A stretch of 64,000 bases of DNA from Epiperipatus broadwayi (taxonomy: Eukaryota > Onychophora > Udeonychophora > Euonychophora > Peripatidae), in NCBI GenBank assembly GCA_028023455.1, contig JAQFVV010000553.1:1-64000 (forward strand). The letters run 5' to 3'. Below the pieces are notes generated by a model. It searched no databases, was not told the DNA's origin, and worked only from the letters and a program-made list of their open reading frames with translations. Below, piece by piece: positions 59,256 to 64,000 of this stretch. How positions within the stretch are numbered: the first letter of the stretch is position 1; each line of letters begins with the position of its first letter. The translations under genes were made by a program, and so were the position numbers.

Positions 59256-59350
59256 CAAGCATTGGTAGCCGAGTGGTTAGCACAGCGGCCTTACAAGTAG
59301 TTTCCCGGGTTCGCTTCCCAGCTGGTGCTTTGACACATGAAAAAAAAAAA
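59256..59350 (+). mobile_element. tRNA-derived SINE
   Basis: CATTGGTAGCCGAGTGGTTAG as A box, CCCGGGTTCGCTTCCCAG as B box and T-arm, TGCTTTGACACATG, 10 A. Well preserved. Confidence 0.8.
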
Positions 59351-59549
59351 TATTGTAAACCATTGCAGGTATAGAAATTTAAAATATGGGACTATATATA
59401 ATAAAGTATGCTTATTAATAGTGGAATATTAAGCATATAAAAATTGAATAATAGTATAAATATTTTATTATTGAATTAATATCACTTTATTAATAGAAAA
59501 CGTATGCATAAGAGATTCCGAATGGATTTTCAAACAAACAGCTTTTTTG

Positions 59550-59990
59550 TTTTGTTTTCCTGAAGGTTTGTGGTGATGGTGTTTTAGTTGTATTTATATA
59601 TTGGACTTTTTCCATCATCTAATATGAGTATTGAATGTTTTTAGAAAAAATTAACTTTATTTAAATATTCCAAATATATTCAACTGTTAATAATAGCACA
59701 CCAAACAGGTTAGTATATGCACGTTTCTAGAGGTATTATTCTCTCCTCTTCTTAATATGTTGCTGGTCTGACCAATGTTAGTACTAGCATGGGAATTGAA
59801 CCTAGACAGATTCTTGAGTATCGAATTTTAAGGTAACGCTCTAACCAACTGAGCCATCCTGCCAAAACAGTTGAATAATATATTTGGAATATTTAAATAA
59901 AGATAAATTGTTCTAAAGACATTCAATACTCGTATTAGATGGTGGAAATAGTTCAATATATAAATACCACAACTATTTTAAATTATTTTT
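59550..59990. mobile_element. hairpin MITE with a SINE in its turn
   Basis: Left arm GTTTTCCTGAAGGTTTGTGG, CTTTTTCCATCATCTAATATG, ATATTCCAAATATATTCAACTG. Right arm CAGTTGAATAATATATTTGG, GTATTAGATGGTGGAAATAG, ATAAATACCACAACTA. The centre 59690-59866 is a SINE. 36705-36895 is the same family without it. Confidence 0.7.
59750..59866 (-). mobile_element. tRNA-derived SINE, second family
   Basis: Minus strand: GGATGGCTCAGTTGGTTAGAGC is an excellent A box; GGTTCAATTCCCATGC is a B box; the body contains ACATTGGTCAGACCAGC. About 12 extra bases lie between the boxes. Related to 17131-17252. Confidence 0.75.
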
Positions 59991-59999
59991 AATGAATTA

Positions 60000-61135
60000 T
60001 TGACATGCTGGTTAAAATTGACCTAAACATTGGTAAAGGAGTTTAAGAGTTATATCAGCCTTGTTATATAGCTGTTGTACTTTAGGAAAGATAATGGAGA
60101 CAAAATGGACTCTCTTTCCCCTCACCATGATGCAAAACTGTCCAGAGTTCAGAGACAAAGCAGCGGAAAATGCCATTCAACATTATCAGAATATTATCCT
60201 GGGTGTGCCTATTTTTAAGTAAATAGGTAGATAAACTAGAAATAGAATTACTTATATGATATCACAGCCAACCTGAGATAAGAGAAGTGGGTGGTGCAAT
60301 GTTTTCATGTGTGTGAGTGTGCTGAGGGGTTATTTGAAATGATCTAATAAAAAATATTTAGATATTTAAGAAAATTATCTTATTTGCAGATATTTCGTAT
60401 ATCTATTATCCAAAAAATAACATAACTTTAAAGAAAAAATTATAAAAAAATTAGAAATTTCAAATTCAATAAATTTCCACATACATTACTAAATAAATAT
60501 TTTTGTTTTAAGATATTATTTAATTATTGCTTCAAAAATTATTTTTGTAAACATTAATTTGTTTTATTTTAGTATGTGTGTTTTAATCTCCCTATTTATT
60601 TTATATAAATAAATGAAAAAAAAAAATAACAAGATATTTATTTAGCAAACGCGTTAAACGATTAAAGCCATATTTTCATATTTTTCTTGCGAAAACGCTG
60701 GCAAAAATGTCTTTTAATTTACAAATTTTATAGGATGGGAATGCGGCCGGGTGATAAAATCTACCTTGCACAAAAGCGCCTTACCCACGCAGCAGCTCTG
60801 TATAAATATAGGTATGTTTACAAAATTCACTAATCACGTAATTGAACATATTAGTGTATATATGTAAATGCTTGTGCATTAAATTAACATTACACAATGC
60901 GTACATATGTGTGTGATACACGTAAAAAGATACTGTGTATACACTAACACGCTTATATATACAAATGTGCGTCTTTACTTATATAAAATATTTACATACT
61001 TGAACATATTAGCGTATATATAAATGCTTGCGCATTGAATTATTATTATTTATATAATGCATGTATATGTATGTGAATTCATGTATAATGATATTATATA
61101 TACAATAACACACACACACGTACATATTTACATAT
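60000..61135. other. AT-rich DNA with TATA/CA microsatellites
   Basis: Slightly GC-richer at 60690-60800 with TGTATAAATATAGG; no gene recognised. Many TATG/ACAC runs near 60850-61130. Confidence 0.35.
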
Positions 61136-61139
61136 ACGC

Positions 61140-61700
61140 AGTATATAGGGTATATGAGCACAGACTTCACACCACCCACCACTCTCCACTCTATCTCATA
61201 ACACTGATACACCCGAACACATATATGTTGAAAAGATAAATAATCACCAATATACGTATTTCATGCTAAACCAGCAATCATCAATTGGTCCAGATTACCA
61301 TCTCTACACATATAGCCAATCTTCATACTTTAATGGACAGGCTTCAATCTACTCTTCACTCCAACTCTTCAACCGTCCACCTCAGGGTGGCCATTGAGCG
61401 TTTCATCATCAGATTTTCAATTGGATGGACGGTTGAAGAGTTGGAGTGAGTAGTAGATTGAAACCTGTCCTTTAAAGTATGAAGATTGGCTATCTTAATA
61501 TATATCTGAGCACTTATGGAATATATGTGTAGAGATGGTAATCTGGACCAACTGATGATTGCTGGTTTAGCATGAAATACGTATATTGGTGGTTATTTAT
61601 CTTTTTAACATAGATGTGTTTGGGTGTATCAGTGTTATGAGATAGAGTAGAGAGTGGTGGGTCGTGTGAAAGTCTGTGCTCACATATCCTATATATTATA
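61140..61700. mobile_element. 560-bp palindromic foldback element
   Basis: Left arm 61140-61382, turn about 61383-61420, right arm 61421-61700. CACCACTCTCCACTCTATC inverts to GATAGAGTAGAGAGTGGTGG; AATCATCAATTGGTCCAGATT to AATCTGGACCAACTGATGATT; CCAACTCTTCAACCGTCCA to TGGACGGTTGAAGAGTTGG. No coding capacity. The best-preserved member of its family. Confidence 0.8.
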
Positions 61701-61704
61701 TACG

Positions 61705-62970
61705 CAGTATGTAAATACTTGGCATACGCATTGAATTAACATTACATAGCATGCACATGTGTATGAGTACTGCGTGTACATTATCATGCATATACACATA
61801 AGTATGTGTACGTTTACATATATGCAAAATCCTTATATTTTAACATATTAGTGATTTATAAATCATTGAATGACTAAACTTTCTAATAATTTATGCTTTT
61901 TTTATTTATTAATGCGAGCAACCAAGTAATATTGCTAAAAGAGGGCAGGGATTTAAAAAAAAAAAAACAGTCTGGAGTTTTTCTATTTTTGCATTTTCCT
62001 TTAATACTTCATTTTATTGCTTTGATATTTAATAGTTTAATTAAAACACACAAAGCTTGGAGTTTTAACTAATGCTCTTTTAGTCTACAATCTCACTTAT
62101 CGATGAATTGCTTTTCTGCTTTGTTGAATAATTTCCTGAGTCATTAATTAGAAAGCAAGATGTCGTAAAAACGAAATTTAGCCATTTTCCACTGCTGGAA
62201 CGTTTCCCGTATAATATCTTGATTGTCTTTGCATTTAGGGCCACAAATACCATATGCTGGCTTCTCTTACGAGAAATCCAAAACAAAAAAAAATTTTTTT
62301 TTTTTATTACGACTTTTTTTTCCTGGTGTTACAATGTGTAACGTTAGCATGACCAGAATTGTTCCAAACCAACCATTCATTTATGTTCAGATTGATAACT
62401 TCCAATGAATGCAATAAGATAGTGAAAAATGTCAGCGTAATGTTACAATAACTCACCAGTCACAGATGTCATTTCCCAGCTTCTCTCGCAGATAATGAAA
62501 GAAGTCCGTTAAAAAAAAAAAAAGAATACAATCAACAATTTACAATCACCTAAGTGAACTTTTTAACAATTTTATTACATCACATAAACATGTCAAATAA
62601 AAAACTTATTGAGACTGAAGTAGCAAAATAAAATTCTGATTTAGATTTATTCAAAATAAAAAATCAAACTATTTAAAACATATAGGCTGTTTTTTAAAGC
62701 GTAAAACATTTTCAAAATTATATATATATAAAAATACCATCTATATGTTGGTACTTTCAAATCAAAGATTATTATAAAAAAATAGGAATGTTTTAAAAGT
62801 CTTTAAAATGTTATATAGTATAGGGCACATTATTATGATATCTGTACAGAAAGGAATCGATTCAGTTTCTAAAGATTATTTCGTTTACTTACAGCACTGG
62901 TGCCATAGCGGAGACAGTGAAGTAAATTCCTCAGGTACCAAATTAGTGTAGGTGCTAAAATGAGATCTTA
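61705..62970. other. region without recognised gene
   Basis: AT-rich, several T and A runs near 62285-62310 and 62512. Small frames near 62080 and 62223 show no family resemblance. Confidence 0.35.
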
Positions 62971-62972
62971 TT

Positions 62973-63487
62973 TGAAAATGTTATATAATGAGAGTGCTAA
63001 TAGCTCTTAACAAGATTTTCAGAATACCCCTATCCTCAGACCGGTTTCTAGCTCTGGTTTTCATCAGTAAGACACTAGGATATTCAAGCATTAGATTTAA
63101 AATACCAGGCCATGCTTAGCATTTTATTTAATGTTTAATTATTAAATATAAAATATGAAATTTTCAGACATCCATATGTTTTTAAATCCAGTGATCTAAC
63201 TTAATTAGCCATATGGGACTGAACTAAGTTCAGATAGACCATATATTAATAGCTTTAGCAATATAAAATCGCCAAAGCCTTAAGAGCAATAACAATAAAT
63301 GCAAGGAAATCAAGTCATATATCATGTGACTTAATTTAATAAGCCAGAGCTAGAAACCTGTTGAGGATAGGGATATTCTGAAAAGTTTGTTAAGAGCTAG
63401 TAGCATGCTCATTGTACAGCATTTATAATACAAGCTTATTAAATTAAGTCACATGATATAAGACTTGATTTCCTTGCAATTATATTT
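62973..63487. mobile_element. foldback element, CATCAGTGAG family
   Basis: Inverted pairs: CTAATAGCTCTTAACAAG with TTGTTAAGAGCTAGTAG, GGTTTCTAGCTCTGG with CCAGAGCTAGAAACC, and GCAAGGAAATCAAGTC with GACTTGATTTCCTTGC. The body matches 22560-22770. Confidence 0.65.
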
Positions 63488-63498
63488 GAAAATGTATG

Positions 63499-63670
63499 TT
63501 AACAAATGTTGCAAAAGACCTAGAAAGAGACCAGATGTGAGATGGACTGATTTACTTGTGAAATATAGAGAGAAGAGAAGCTATGGATTAGATGAATTTG
63601 GATTAAACTCAAGAGATCATTCTGCAGTGCACTGATAATGATTGGAAATGATGATGGTGATGATTTTTAT
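63499..63670 (+). pseudogene. possible LINE C-terminal tail
   Basis: A short frame reading KRPRKRPDVRWTDLLVKYRE, then stops and a GATGATGGTGATGAT tail. The R-R-x-R-P-x-x-R-W motif and the TGATG tail are typical of the end of RTE-type LINEs. Very short, so tentative. Confidence 0.4.
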
Positions 63671-63717
63671 TTGATATACATTTTTTTCTTTAGATCCATT
63701 GTTTTGTTCAGTAGATC

Positions 63718-63817
63718 TTTTTTTTTCATATGTCAAATGTGTTGACCAGGAAGCAAACCTGGGCCAGCTACTTGGAAGGCAGCTATGCTAACCACTAGGT
63801 AACCAACACTTGCATCA
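63718..63817 (-). mobile_element. tRNA-derived SINE
   Basis: Minus strand: CAAGTGTTGGTTACCTAGTGG, GCATAGCTGCCTTCC, CCCAGGTTTGCTTCCTGG, CATTTGACATATG, A tail. Closest to 43494-43594. Confidence 0.75.
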
Positions 63818-64000
63818 GACACTCAAACTGACCTGCCTGTATCATGTTTTATTGGCATACACCAATATTCAAATCCACTTTACCACTTAATCTTTAATCA
63901 ATGTAGATAGAACCATATCAATTCACAGTCTCAGATTAAATAGGTTTTAAATAAGGATAAAGATATTTATTCTCCCTATTCTTCTGCCATCTGGTGTATG

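Noticed and set aside
59750-59866. tRNA gene on the minus strand
   Set aside because: Good A and B boxes but about a dozen extra bases between them, no proper acceptor stem, and a conserved downstream body as in a SINE.

Overview
The window looks like intergenic DNA from a metazoan, probably an invertebrate with a large, repeat-rich genome. It is strongly AT-rich (about 70 percent or more by eye). It is full of microsatellites, palindromic foldback elements, tRNA-derived SINEs with short A tails, several kinds of non-LTR retrotransposon and a Penelope-like element. I recognise no host protein-coding gene, true tRNA, rRNA or bacterial feature. Species cannot be fixed from sequence alone. Every coding sequence I can support belongs to a transposable element.

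Layout. 5-8081: a complete LTR retrotransposon with two about 2.1 kb LTRs; its interior is a 2.75 kb repeat-filled leader plus a short gag-like/integrase-tail reading frame. 8100-12480: microsatellite and nested foldback elements. 12489-15190: two decayed minus-strand LINE copies. 15790-16210: foldback arm. 17100-22460: mostly featureless AT-rich DNA with one SINE and a trinucleotide microsatellite. 22460-24400: a foldback split by a Mutator-type non-autonomous transposon (22771-23938) that carries telomere-like repeats. 26500-31290: palindromic elements. 32730-34311: a hAT transposon relic with an exact 8-bp target duplication. 35150-37430: tandem duplication, hairpin, LINE tail. 38790-39340: an inverted-repeat element with five 69-bp repeats that look like hammerhead-ribozyme derivatives. 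39780-42660: foldbacks. 42871-44165: a DNA-transposon relic with a SINE inside. 44690-47430: a decayed plus-strand LINE hit by MITEs. 47450-52080: a foldback whose interior holds a 4 kb minus-strand LINE with SGNH, endonuclease and reverse transcriptase regions. 52093-57614: a Penelope-like element present as an inverted pair, split by a young LINE (52442-55783). 57615-64000: SINEs, foldbacks and a small LINE tail.

The window is best read as a nest of insertions whose order can be reconstructed. The LINE at 52442 sits in the Penelope element with a 15-bp target duplication, and the unoccupied site survives in the inverted Penelope copy near 57300. The Mutator-type element split a foldback with a 9-bp duplication. 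MITE copies interrupt the LINE at 44690-47430. The points I find most worth following are the ribozyme-like tandem array, the telomere-like transposon cargo, the modular foldback families, and the long-leader LTR element with near-identical LTRs but almost no coding capacity.
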